Of a stretch of 64,000 bases of DNA, positions 16,612-25,526 are shown piece after piece. The stretch comes from Zeaxanthinibacter enoshimensis. GTDB lineage: Bacteria; Bacteroidota; Bacteroidia; Flavobacteriales; Flavobacteriaceae. The translations under genes and the position numbers were made by a program. How positions within the stretch are numbered: position 1 is the first letter of the stretch; the number at the start of each line of letters is the position of its first letter. The stretch is from assembly GCF_004362865.1 (NCBI RefSeq), contig NZ_SNYI01000001.1, forward strand, positions 868,001 through 932,000. The letters are read 5' to 3'. Under the pieces are notes generated by a model. That model saw only the letters and a list, made by a program, of their open reading frames with translations, did not search any database and was not told where the DNA came from.

Positions 16612-17613
16612 CTAAGGAACTTCGATCTCGTTAACAATGCGGTTAATGATCTCTTCCGAGGTAATATTTTCTGCTTCTGCCTCGTAGGTTATGCCTATCC
16701 TGTGCCTCAGGATATCGTGAACTACTGCCCTGACATCCTCGGGAATTACATAACCACGACGCTTGATAAAAGCATGGCATTTGGCGGCATTCGCCATATT
16801 GATGCTTCCCCGGGGAGAGGCGCCAAAACTGATCAGAGGCTTTAATTCGGCCAGATCGTATTTTTCAGGATAACGGGTGGCAAAAACCAGGTCGAGGATA
16901 TACTGTTCGATCTTTTCATCCATATACACCTCACGTACTGCTTTCTGGGCACTCTTGATTTGTTCCAGAGTGATGACAGGCTTTATATCCGCCGGGCTGC
17001 CTTTAAGGTTCTGGCGAATGATAAGTTGTTCCTCGTTTTGTTTTGGATAGTCTATAACGGTCTTCAGCATAAACCGGTCTACCTGGGCTTCCGGTAAGGG
17101 ATAGGTTCCTTCTTGTTCAACAGGGTTTTGCGTGGCCATTACTAAAAATGGCTGGTCCAGGGGAAAGGTTTCATCCCCAATGGTCACCTGCCGTTCCTGC
17201 ATTGCTTCCAGCAGGGCAGACTGGACTTTGGCCGGTGCCCTGTTGATTTCATCAGCCAGAACAAAATTGGCAAAGATGGGTCCCTTTTTTATGGAGAAGT
17301 CATTTTCCTTGATATTGTAGATCATCGTACCTACTACGTCTGCAGGAAGCAGGTCCGGAGTAAATTGTATCCTGCTGAAACTTCCTTTAACGGCTTTTGA
17401 AAGCGTGGTGATCGCGAGGGTCTTGGCAAGTCCGGGTACTCCTTCAAGTAAGATGTGCCCCTGTCCCAACAGACCGATCAGCAATCGTTCTACCATGTGT
17501 TTTTGCCCGACAATGGCTTTATTCATTTCCAACCTGAGCAGGTCTATAAAGGCGCTTTCCTGAGCTATCTTTTCGTTCACCGCGCTTATATCCACAGCTG
17601 TATTGTCTTCCAT
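16612..17613 (-). CDS. MoxR family AAA+ ATPase
   Basis: A 333-residue AAA+ ATPase of the MoxR type. Walker A is GVPGLAKT (58-65), Walker B VLADEINR (118-125, D121/E122), followed by the PAKVQSALLEAMQERQVTI segment, sensor 1 in ATQNPVEQEGTYPLPEAQ(V)DRF, and the sensor 2/lid domain (RGSINMANAAKCHA). MoxR proteins act as chaperones that insert cofactors or remodel client complexes, here probably the VWA proteins BatA and BatB and the DUF58 protein. It is the first gene of the eight-gene operon ending at 8534, with a -7-like box about 55 bp upstream. Confidence 0.95.
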   Translation of the reverse strand: MEDNTAVDISAVNEKIAQESAFIDLLRLEMNKAIVGQKHMVERLLIGLLGQGHILLEGVPGLAKTLAITTLSKAVKGSFSRIQFTPDLLPADVVGTMIYNIKENDFSIKKGPIFANFVLADEINRAPAKVQSALLEAMQERQVTIGDETFPLDQPFLVMATQNPVEQEGTYPLPEAQVDRFMLKTVIDYPKQNEEQLIIRQNLKGSPADIKPVITLEQIKSAQKAVREVYMDEKIEQYILDLVFATRYPEKYDLAELKPLISFGASPRGSINMANAAKCHAFIKRRGYVIPEDVRAVVHDILRHRIGITYEAEAENITSEEIINRIVNEIEVP

Positions 17614-17667
17614 ATGTAAGTATTATAATATCTCTTGGTTGTAGTTGGTAGATACTAGGGCGAAATT

Positions 17668-17675
17668 CAAAATTA
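17668..17675 (-). promoter_or_regulatory. -7 box (TAnnTTTG) for the moxR/bat operon
   Basis: The minus strand reads TAATTTTG, an exact consensus match, 55 bp before the moxR ATG. The 17614-17885 intergenic region separates two divergent operons; nothing else clear was seen in it, and no -33 TTG at the usual distance. Confidence 0.45.
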
Positions 17676-17885
17676 ATTTATATAATGCCTGTTAACGATT
17701 GGTTAAAAATAGCCGAAACCCCCGAGTTTTATGAAGGATTTAAGGGATTTATTTTATAATTTCATCCCATTGGCAGGCCAACCGGTTTATCAGGGTGCTG
17801 CGCCCCTCTGCACTGTTCTCTTCACGAGGCGAATTACAGACTGCCGCATGGAAGCCCTCGTATCTAAATAACAAATACTCCTTGT

Positions 17886-18764
17886 ATGAAAAATAACAAA
17901 TTACTGTTTTCCCGGATTATAGCAGGCACCATGACCTGGGGTAGCTGGGGCAAAAAATATACTGCCAAGGAAATGGAAGCGATGATGCACCATTGCCTGG
18001 AGCTGGGACTCACTACCTTTGATCATGCAGATATATATGGCGGGTATACAAACGAAGCGGATTTCGGGGCGGCGTTTGCCGGGAGCAGCATCAGCAGGGA
18101 GCATATTCAGCTGATCAGTAAATGCGGGATACAATATGTCTGTGAAAACAGGGATAATACCATCAAACATTACAATTACAGTAAAGACTATATCATCTGG
18201 TCCGCAGAGCAGTCTCTCTCCAGTCTGCGGACTGATTACCTGGACCTGTTCCTATTGCACAGGCCCAGCCCGCTGATGCACCCACAGGAGATCGCTGCCG
18301 CCATTGAACAACTGATAAAAGATGGCAAGATCAGGGCATTCGGACTCTCCAACTTTACACCCTCGCAGGTGAAATTGATCGAATCCGTAATACCGGTGGC
18401 TGCGAACCAGGTCGAGTTTTCCCTGACTGCTGATAAGGTGATGTATGACGGAACTTTGGATGACTGCCTAGCCAATAAACGCTATGCCATGGCCTGGAGC
18501 CCACTGGGAGGGTATTTCTCGGAACAGGGAGAGCAGGCAGGAAGGATAAAGGAAGTGCTAGAAAGCCTGACAGATAAATACAATGCAACCGAGACACAGC
18601 TGTTACTGGCGTGGGTATTAAAGCACCCTGCCGAGGTTCACCCCGTCGTGGGAACTACTCGGGCCGACAGGCTTACCGAAGCAACCCACGCTGTCTCTAT
18701 AGAACTTGAATTGGAAGATTGGTTTCGCATGCTCGAAGCCGCCCAAGGACACAAAGTACCCTGA
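17886..18764 (+). CDS. aldo/keto reductase
   Basis: A 292-residue (beta/alpha)8 NADPH-dependent reductase. The catalytic tetrad can be placed: Asp46 and Tyr51 in FDHADIYGGY, Lys79 in ISKCG, and His in LDLFLLHRP. The C-terminal cofactor-binding segment HPVVGTTRADRLTEA is present. The pattern resembles the YdhF-like group. It probably reduces a carbonyl compound; no specific substrate can be given. It is the first gene of a three-gene plus-strand operon (6 bp to the SDR, then a 4-bp overlap). No consensus promoter was found upstream. Confidence 0.88.
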   Translation: MKNNKLLFSRIIAGTMTWGSWGKKYTAKEMEAMMHHCLELGLTTFDHADIYGGYTNEADFGAAFAGSSISREHIQLISKCGIQYVCENRDNTIKHYNYSKDYIIWSAEQSLSSLRTDYLDLFLLHRPSPLMHPQEIAAAIEQLIKDGKIRAFGLSNFTPSQVKLIESVIPVAANQVEFSLTADKVMYDGTLDDCLANKRYAMAWSPLGGYFSEQGEQAGRIKEVLESLTDKYNATETQLLLAWVLKHPAEVHPVVGTTRADRLTEATHAVSIELELEDWFRMLEAAQGHKVP

Positions 18765-18770
18765 CAGATT

Positions 18771-19526
18771 ATGAAGAAAACAGCATTAATTACCGGCGCA
18801 AGCAGTGGAATAGGAAAAGCGACAGCTGAAAAATTTGCCAGAGAAGGGTTACGACTGATACTTTGCGGCCGCCGGCAGGACCGGCTGGATGAGCTTTCCG
18901 CGGAACTGGGTAAAAATACCGAGGTTCACTGCCTGAATTTTGATGTCCGGGACAAGGAAGCGGTATTCCTCGCCATCGGAAGTCTTCCGCCCGAATTTTC
19001 AAGGATCGATATCCTGGTGAACAATGCCGGGAATGCTCACGGGCTGGATCCCATCGCAGAAGGCAGCCTGGAAGATTGGGATGCGATGCTTGATATCAAC
19101 GTCAAAGGATTACTCTATGTGACTAAAGCAGTACTGCCCCAGATGACAGAGCGGAAAGCAGGTCATATTCTACACATAGGTTCCACTGCCGGGAAAGAAG
19201 TCTACCCCAATGGCAATGTTTATTGTGCCAGTAAACACGCTGTGGATGCGATCAACCAGGGGATGCGGATGGATCTCAATGCCTATGGTATCCGGGTCGG
19301 GGCGATAAACCCCGGCCTGGTGGAAACTGAGTTCAGCAAGGTGCGCTTTAAAGGAGATGAAGAAAGAGCCGGGAAAGTGTACCAGGGATACCAGCCCCTG
19401 CTGCCGGAAGATATTGCAGACATTCTTTATTTCGCGGTCAGCCGACCGCCGCATGTGAATATCGCGGACCTGGTCGTAATGCCCACGGCCCAGGCCAGCA
19501 GCACACAAGTGAAGAAAGATCTATGA
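18771..19526 (+). CDS. SDR family NAD(P)-dependent oxidoreductase (YdfG-like)
   Basis: A 251-residue classical SDR with TGASSGIG at residues 8-15, DILVNNAG near 80, catalytic Ser in HIGSTAGKE and YCASKH with the active-site Tyr and Lys. The IRVGAINPGLVETEFSKVRFKGD region resembles YdfG, which oxidises L-allo-threonine, serine and 3-hydroxy acids with NADP+. It is 6 bp downstream of an aldo/keto reductase and overlaps the next gene by 4 bp (ATGA), so the three are cotranscribed. Confidence 0.88.
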   Translation: MKKTALITGASSGIGKATAEKFAREGLRLILCGRRQDRLDELSAELGKNTEVHCLNFDVRDKEAVFLAIGSLPPEFSRIDILVNNAGNAHGLDPIAEGSLEDWDAMLDINVKGLLYVTKAVLPQMTERKAGHILHIGSTAGKEVYPNGNVYCASKHAVDAINQGMRMDLNAYGIRVGAINPGLVETEFSKVRFKGDEERAGKVYQGYQPLLPEDIADILYFAVSRPPHVNIADLVVMPTAQASSTQVKKDL

Positions 19527-20659
19527 TCAATAAACGCCTTCTTGTTAAAAACCTGCTCGCCCATAATGACGAGAACAGTTTCTACGACAAGAAACGATTC
19601 ATCAATATTGGGGAACGGGAAGGGAAGGCAAAATTCCTGAAGCATGTTTGTGCATTGGCGAATTCTAACCCAAATAATAATTCTTTCATAGTTATTGGTG
19701 TAGAGGACGAGGACAACAAAATAGTGGGAGTCGATTTTTTTGACGACAGTAAGATCCAGAACCTGGTCAATGCCTATCTTGATAATCCCCCGCGGATCGC
19801 CTATGAGAACATCCCGTTTCCGCATCTGCCCGAAGGTAAGGTTGTTGGGCTTGTCACCATCCGGTCTAACGGGAAGGTGTGTTCCCTGCGTAAGAACATC
19901 TGGAAGTATTACGGGGGCGCGGTATTCTTCAGGGAAGGAAGTATCAGCCTGCCAAAGGCCTACGGGATAGAATTGCACGACATTAATTCTGAAGCGGTTG
20001 CCACCATAGAGCTTCATGCCAGGAACAATATTGAACTTACCCTGGACGGGGTCATAGATTTTCTTAACCACAGGCACAAAGACCTGCAGAGTAGTTACAA
20101 GGTCTTTAAAGAGCAATTTGTCGTCTGCTGGGCAGGACACCAGAAAAGGGCCAATGGGCAGGTCTACTATTCCCGGGTAGACATAGAACTGATCAATGAA
20201 CAGGTTAAATTATTTTATTCTGCCCTGGATGAGATAAGCATCAGCTATGACGAGGATTCCTTTGGGATCGTCGAGTATGTCCAGTTAGGGCTTGGAAACC
20301 AGCAAAAATATTATCCCCTGGAGAAAGTGGATATACTGTTCCAGGAGAACGGGATGTACCAGATCCAGAGCGAACTAATCTTTGATCCTCCTCAATATGA
20401 CCGGAAGACCTTGCACCACATCTATAATGCCAACAAGGCGCTTATTCGCAAACTGGAGAAAGGGATTCCACTGAAGCCTTCAGAAAAAATAGACCTTACC
20501 CATCTCCCAGCTACATTCCTGATCTGTTATCTCAATGGTTTTGAAGAAGCCCGTGAACAACTGGAATCGGCCAGGGATATACTGAAAAGGTATGATGCAG
20601 ACGTTTATCTCTCCCTGAAAGAATCCCTGCGGGTACTGCGCAAAATGAAATACAGTTAG
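19523..20659 (+). CDS. AlbA_2 (Schlafen-type) domain protein
   Basis: A 378-residue cytoplasmic protein. The N-terminal half (about 20-150) matches the AlbA_2/Schlafen-like putative nucleic-acid-binding domain: KKRFINIGEREGKAKFLKHVCALANS, NSFIVIGVEDEDNKIVGVDF, and KVVGLVTIRSNGKVCSLRK ending with GGAVFFREGS. The C-terminal half is alpha/beta and unassigned. AlbA_2 proteins are often annotated as DNA-binding regulators, and Schlafen relatives cleave RNA, but neither activity is shown here. It overlaps the upstream SDR by 4 bp and the convergent amylosucrase gene by 4 bp. Confidence 0.72.
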   Translation: MINKRLLVKNLLAHNDENSFYDKKRFINIGEREGKAKFLKHVCALANSNPNNNSFIVIGVEDEDNKIVGVDFFDDSKIQNLVNAYLDNPPRIAYENIPFPHLPEGKVVGLVTIRSNGKVCSLRKNIWKYYGGAVFFREGSISLPKAYGIELHDINSEAVATIELHARNNIELTLDGVIDFLNHRHKDLQSSYKVFKEQFVVCWAGHQKRANGQVYYSRVDIELINEQVKLFYSALDEISISYDEDSFGIVEYVQLGLGNQQKYYPLEKVDILFQENGMYQIQSELIFDPPQYDRKTLHHIYNANKALIRKLEKGIPLKPSEKIDLTHLPATFLICYLNGFEEAREQLESARDILKRYDADVYLSLKESLRVLRKMKYS

Positions 20660-22602
20660 TCCTTAACAATCCATAACTGCCCGTAGGCAGGCAGGGGAAG
20701 TAAGCCGCTGCTGAGTTCCACCCGGGAGCCACTGATAAGATCCTTAAAACCGGAGTTCTGTCCATAACCCAGGGAATGTACCCAACCGGCATCAATGACC
20801 TGCTCTGCTTCATCAAAATTACAGATTACCAGCAAGCCTTTCTCTCCGGGGCCGGTTCTTTCATAGGCCAGGATATGGGGATTGCCGGTGTTGTGCAACT
20901 GCAGGTTGTTGCGGTCTGCCAGGACCGGCAGTTCTTTTCGCAAGGAAATCAAATGTTTCAGGCGGTAGAAAATTTCAGCAGTCTCATTTTTACTATCGCC
21001 CAGTTCCGCGATCGTTTCCCAGTTCTGCCTGGGCCTGTTCAGCCAGCGGGTATCTTCTTTCTTATCCGGTATCTGAAGGAAGGAGTAATCGTTCAGGGTG
21101 CCTATCTCGTCTCCTGCATAGATCATCGGGATGCCTCCAAAGCTCAGGATGATCCCGTGAAGCAGTAATATCTTGGCAATAGCATGTGACTTCATTTCTT
21201 CGTCTTGCAATTCCAGTGCTTTCTCCAATCCTAAGAGGGAAGCTGTAGAACCAGTAATACGACCATCACCATTCTTCGGGTTGTACATGAACATCATCCC
21301 TTTTGCAGGGGACCAATGCAGTCTCTGGCAATAGTATTCCAGGAGAAACCTCCTGTGGCTTTGTGCATTCCAGCCCAATTCTTCGATCAACTGGTCATCA
21401 TAGCCCAGGCCGATATCGTCATGACAGCGGACGTAGTTGATCCAGGTGGCACTATCCGGTTTTTCAGGGACAGATCTCAGGCTTTTGTAAAGCAGGTTGG
21501 TCTTTTTGGTAGCGACAGAATTCCATAACAATGCCATCAGGCTGGCATTATAGGCAACATCACATTCGTTCCCTTCAAGGATGCCGTTCCCGAAATACTT
21601 GGTGATATCCTTGGGAGCAACAATGGCTTCGGCAAGTATAATAACCCCCGGCGCAAGCACTTGCATACATAACCTGAAGAGGGAGATAAGCATATGCGCT
21701 TCAGGAAGATTCTGTGAACTGGTGCCCAGCTTTTTCCAAAGGAAGGCAAGGGCATCAAACCGAACGACATCCACCCCGTAGTTTATCTTTTCCAGCAAAA
21801 TGCTGATCATTTCAATAAACACCTCGGGGTTCGCGTAGTTCAGGTCCCACTGGTATTTATTAAAGACCGTCATCACCCAGTGTTGCATTTCCGGATTATA
21901 AGTAAAATTGCCGGGAGAAGTTTCGGGGAAAACCTCAGGCATAGTTCTTTCAAACTGGTCGGGGATATCCCGGTCCGGGTAAGTGTAGTAATAATCCCTG
22001 TACCTGCTGTCTCCCTGTTTTGCTTTTTGTGCCCAGCTGAATTCGTCCGATGTATGGTTCACTACGAAATCCAGCATAAGGTACATTCCCCTTTTCCGCA
22101 TCTCCTTGGTGAGACGTAGTAAGTCTTTCTTGCTGCCCAGGCGTTTCTCGATCTCTGTATAACTGTTTACTGCGTACCCGCCATCGTTTTCTCCTGCCGG
22201 TCTCGTCGTCAGGGGCATCAGGTGAAGAAAATTTACCCCCAGTTCCTCAAAATAAGGTAAGCGGCTGATCAGTCCGGGCAGGTTGTCGCTGAAATGATCT
22301 ACGTAAAGCTGCATTCCTACCAGCTGTTCAGACTGGTACCAGTGATCATTCCTCCCATAGGTGCGTTCCAGGTCAAGTGCCCTGAGTTCTTTTGGCCGCT
22401 TGGAAAAGAGCAGGGGTAAACGGTTTACAAGCTTATCAAACATGCCGGGATGTTCATCCTCAGGGTAAAGCGAAGAGAAAAGGTGTTTGATGATGCTGAG
22501 GTTTGCTGCCAGCCTCAGCCTGAAAAGTTCTTCACTCCGGGCGGGTGTAATCTGTTTTTCTTCGTACTCAGCCAGGAGCCGGTGTATGGCGGTCTGATTC
22601 AT
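20656..22602 (-). CDS. amylosucrase (GH13_4)
   Basis: A 648-residue protein matching amylosucrase, the enzyme that builds alpha-1,4-glucan from sucrose and releases fructose, or acts as a sucrose hydrolase. The catalytic triad is present: nucleophile D283 (VVRFDALAFLWK), acid/base E325 (ILAEAIV) and D395 (RCHDDIG). The hallmark segments LMPLTTRPAGENDGGYAVNSY, including D140 for the active-site salt bridge, TSSQNLPEAH and EDTRWLNRPR, also agree with the Neisseria enzyme. The helical N-terminal domain is about 90 residues. No signal peptide, so cytoplasmic. The next gene upstream is a fructokinase, 1 bp away. Confidence 0.9.
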   Translation of the reverse strand: MNQTAIHRLLAEYEEKQITPARSEELFRLRLAANLSIIKHLFSSLYPEDEHPGMFDKLVNRLPLLFSKRPKELRALDLERTYGRNDHWYQSEQLVGMQLYVDHFSDNLPGLISRLPYFEELGVNFLHLMPLTTRPAGENDGGYAVNSYTEIEKRLGSKKDLLRLTKEMRKRGMYLMLDFVVNHTSDEFSWAQKAKQGDSRYRDYYYTYPDRDIPDQFERTMPEVFPETSPGNFTYNPEMQHWVMTVFNKYQWDLNYANPEVFIEMISILLEKINYGVDVVRFDALAFLWKKLGTSSQNLPEAHMLISLFRLCMQVLAPGVIILAEAIVAPKDITKYFGNGILEGNECDVAYNASLMALLWNSVATKKTNLLYKSLRSVPEKPDSATWINYVRCHDDIGLGYDDQLIEELGWNAQSHRRFLLEYYCQRLHWSPAKGMMFMYNPKNGDGRITGSTASLLGLEKALELQDEEMKSHAIAKILLLHGIILSFGGIPMIYAGDEIGTLNDYSFLQIPDKKEDTRWLNRPRQNWETIAELGDSKNETAEIFYRLKHLISLRKELPVLADRNNLQLHNTGNPHILAYERTGPGEKGLLVICNFDEAEQVIDAGWVHSLGYGQNSGFKDLISGSRVELSSGLLPLPAYGQLWIVKD

Positions 22603-22603
22603 A

Positions 22604-23548
22604 TCAACTTTGTAGTTGTCGCTGGGTTGGGAGCGATTCTATGGCCCCGAAATTAGTTGTTGTGATGGCCCCGGCCTTATTTGCAATCGCTACCATATCC
22701 TGCAATAGCCGGGCGTCCCGGAAGAGAGGTTCGCGCGAATCCACGGTAGAGATCTGCCACAGCAGGCAGCCGATAAAAGCATCGCCTGCACCGGTAGTAT
22801 CCACCGGGGTGACCGGGATGCTGGGGACGGTAAATGTACCGCTGGGGGCACTGACATATGTACCATCTTTTCCGAGGGTAATGGTGATGATCCTGGTGCC
22901 CAATTTGTGCAATTCTTTACAGGCCTCATCAAGGTCTTCTTTTCCCGAGAGGAGCCTTGCTTCCTCCAGGCTGAATTTACAGAGGTGGGATTTTTCTATA
23001 TAAGGCAGGCATTTACGTATAAATTCCTTGTCCCTGTTTTTCCACAGGTCTGCCCGGTGGTTGGGATCAAAACTGATAAAAGCATCCTGGGTCAGGGCAT
23101 CAAAGAAATAATGCCCATAGGATTTTTCCAGGGTGCCCCCGAGCAAGGCGGTAGCGGCTCCCAGGTGTACCATATTATTCTTAAAAAGGGATTTAATCGC
23201 AGGGTTATAAACAAGTTCCCGGTCTGCGCCCCTGCTGAAAACAAAATCTCTTTCACCGTCCTCTGCAATAGAGACGAACGCCAGCGTAGTAAAGGTTTCG
23301 CTTCTTTCCATAAAGCTGAGATCTACCTCATGGGTTTCCAGGATATGCTGTAAAAAAGTTCCGAACGGGTCAGACCCCACACTGCCTATAAAACTGCTGC
23401 GGCCTCCCAGTTTGGCGATCGCACAGGCCACGTTTGCCGGTGCTCCACCGGCTTTTTTTGTGAAATCACTGGCTTTAGCAAGGTCGTTTCCCTGGTGCTC
23501 TGCAACGAAATCGATCAGGGCTTCACCAATACAGAATACCTTTTTCAT
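22604..23548 (-). CDS. PfkB-family carbohydrate kinase, probable fructokinase
   Basis: A 314-residue ribokinase-fold sugar kinase. The N-terminal signature GGAPANVACAIAKLGG (34-49) and C-terminal DTTGAGDAFIG with catalytic D256 are intact. Sequence layout and context favour fructokinase: the amylosucrase 1 bp downstream releases fructose, which this enzyme would convert to fructose 6-phosphate (or possibly 1-phosphate). It is the first gene of the two-gene sucrose operon. No clear -7 consensus was found in the 188 bp before it. Confidence 0.88.
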   Translation of the reverse strand: MKKVFCIGEALIDFVAEHQGNDLAKASDFTKKAGGAPANVACAIAKLGGRSSFIGSVGSDPFGTFLQHILETHEVDLSFMERSETFTTLAFVSIAEDGERDFVFSRGADRELVYNPAIKSLFKNNMVHLGAATALLGGTLEKSYGHYFFDALTQDAFISFDPNHRADLWKNRDKEFIRKCLPYIEKSHLCKFSLEEARLLSGKEDLDEACKELHKLGTRIITITLGKDGTYVSAPSGTFTVPSIPVTPVDTTGAGDAFIGCLLWQISTVDSREPLFRDARLLQDMVAIANKAGAITTTNFGAIESLPTQRQLQS

Positions 23549-23736
23549 TTTTAAGAAGGCTTAAGGATATAAAGTAAGCAGAAAATATAAGGTACTCCAA
23601 ATTATTAAGGGTAAATGCCATTCAAAAATTGTCTCAATCGATAGAGTTTCTGGTGGATTGTGCTCTTACCGGTAATTCCCTAGCTTTTTAAAAACAGAAA
23701 TATGGTAATCCACTTAGGAATTCCGATTTTTGTGAT

Positions 23737-24462
23737 ATGAGAAATTTAGTTATCGGTGATATCCATGGCGGATTAAGAGCACTGGAACAAGTGCTTGAAC
23801 GGGCAGAAGTTACCCCCGAGGATAAGTTAATATTTTTAGGAGATTATGTAGATGGTTGGAGTCATGCGGTGGAGACCGTGAATTACCTGATGGAATTGAA
23901 TACAACCCACGACTGTGTCCTTCTCCGGGGAAACCACGATGCCCTTTGTGCAGATTGGTTGCGGACAGGAAAGGAAAATCCTCTCTGGGAGCAACACGGG
24001 GGAAAGGCGACCATGGATTCTTACCATAAATGGGGAAAGGATATACAAGCGCAACACCTGGTATTCTACGAGCAATTAGAAGACTATTTCCTTAAAGAAA
24101 ATGAATACCTCTTTTTGCATGCAGGGTTTACAAACCTTAAAGGGGTTACCCACGAATACCAGAACTTCAATTTTTACTGGGACCGTACCTTGTGGGAGAT
24201 GGCAATGGCACTGAACCCCTCGTTAGACAGGGATGACCCCGGTTACCCTCCCAGGCTAAAGAATTATAAGGAGATCTACATCGGCCATACCCCGGTCACA
24301 AGGATTGGCAAGACAACGCCCCAGCAGGCGGGGAATGTTTGGAACATAGATACAGGAGCGGCCTTTAAGGGACCGTTGACCATCCTGGATATAGCGACCA
24401 AAGAATTTTGGCAGAGCGACCCGGTACATACCCTGTACCCTGAGGAGAGCGGCAGGAACTAA
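23737..24462 (+). CDS. metallophosphoesterase (PrpA/ApaH-like serine/threonine phosphatase)
   Basis: A 241-residue calcineurin-like phosphoesterase. All metal-binding motifs are visible: GDIHGG with D8 and H10, GDYVDG with D36, and RGNHD with N66 and H67, then IGHTPV and the terminal WNIDTGAAFKGPL. The pattern fits the bacteriophage lambda/PrpA type, which removes phosphate from serine, threonine or diadenosine polyphosphates. Its ATG has no consensus Shine-Dalgarno; the preceding GATTTTTG differs from the -7 consensus by one base. Divergent from the fructokinase. Confidence 0.87.
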   Translation: MRNLVIGDIHGGLRALEQVLERAEVTPEDKLIFLGDYVDGWSHAVETVNYLMELNTTHDCVLLRGNHDALCADWLRTGKENPLWEQHGGKATMDSYHKWGKDIQAQHLVFYEQLEDYFLKENEYLFLHAGFTNLKGVTHEYQNFNFYWDRTLWEMAMALNPSLDRDDPGYPPRLKNYKEIYIGHTPVTRIGKTTPQQAGNVWNIDTGAAFKGPLTILDIATKEFWQSDPVHTLYPEESGRN

Positions 24463-24530
24463 AGATTGGTATATTTTTATGATGGATTCAGTATATTATA
24501 TGCGAACTTTGTAAAATATAAGCGGATAAA

Positions 24531-25526
24531 ATGGCTACGAAGAATATACGACTAGAAGTAATGCAGGCTATTGAGCCTAAGGTGCAGGATTATATGGACT
24601 CTTTCCTGATTCCTGTCGAAGATATATGGCAACCTTCGGATTTTTTACCGGATCCGCAGGGGGATAAGTTTCTTGATGAGGTAGAACAACTGCGTGAAGA
24701 ATCTAAAGAACTGGGCTATGATTTCTGGGTGACCATGGTAGCGGATACTATCACCGAGGAGGCCTTACCTACCTACGAATCCTGGTTGATGGATGTGGAG
24801 GGAATTAACCAACATGCAGAAGAGGAGACAGGATGGGCCAAATGGGTCAGGGCCTGGACCGCGGAAGAAAATCGTCATGGCGACGTGCTGAACAAATACC
24901 TTTACTTATCCGGGCGTGTAAATATGCGCGAGATGGAAGTATCCACACAACACTTGCTGGCCGATGGCTTTGACATTGGTACAGACAGGGATCCTTACAA
25001 GAATTTTGTCTACACCAGTTTCCAGGAACTGGCCACCAACATTTCTCATAAAAGGGTGGGCCAGATGGCTAAGAAGAAAGGAAATGCCCTGCTGGGGAAA
25101 ATGTGTACCATTATTGCAGGGGACGAAATGCGTCACCACCTGGCTTACCGCGAATTTGTGAAGACGATACTGGAGCATGACCCCAACGGGATGATCATGG
25201 CTTTTGCCCATATGATGAAAATGAAGATCGTAATGCCCGCTCATTTCCTAAGAGAATCTGGGGGCACCATAGGAACGGCCTTTGAAAACTTTTCAAATTG
25301 TGCCCAGCGATTAGGAGTTTATACGTCCCAGGATTATATAGAGATCCTTCAGAAACTGAATACCTACTGGGATATTGAAAATCTCAGGAGCCTTAATGAC
25401 GAAGCGGAGAAGGCGAGGGATTACCTGGTTAAATTGCCGGCACGACTGGAACGAATCGCGGAGCGAATGAAATTCCCCGAAGATCAGTACCAATTTAAAT
25501 GGGTAGAAGCTAACGGGACACTATAG
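24531..25526 (+). CDS. acyl-ACP desaturase (ferritin-like di-iron, stearoyl-ACP type)
   Basis: A 331-residue soluble di-iron desaturase. Iron-ligand motifs are clear: Glu76/77 in TEEALP, ENRH (E113/H116), Glu166 in FQELATNISH and DEMRHH (E199/H202). These enzymes insert a cis double bond into acyl-ACP using O2 and ferredoxin, helping to set membrane fluidity. The plant-type soluble desaturase occurs in many flavobacteria. It starts at an ATG after an AT-rich leader with a near-consensus -7 (GAACTTTG). Its end overlaps the convergent gene by 6 bp. Confidence 0.88.
   Translation: MATKNIRLEVMQAIEPKVQDYMDSFLIPVEDIWQPSDFLPDPQGDKFLDEVEQLREESKELGYDFWVTMVADTITEEALPTYESWLMDVEGINQHAEEETGWAKWVRAWTAEENRHGDVLNKYLYLSGRVNMREMEVSTQHLLADGFDIGTDRDPYKNFVYTSFQELATNISHKRVGQMAKKKGNALLGKMCTIIAGDEMRHHLAYREFVKTILEHDPNGMIMAFAHMMKMKIVMPAHFLRESGGTIGTAFENFSNCAQRLGVYTSQDYIEILQKLNTYWDIENLRSLNDEAEKARDYLVKLPARLERIAERMKFPEDQYQFKWVEANGTL

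Noticed and set aside
19427-20140. Minus-strand frame of 237 residues
   Set aside because: Antisense to the YdfG-like SDR and the AlbA_2 protein, both of which have clear family motifs.
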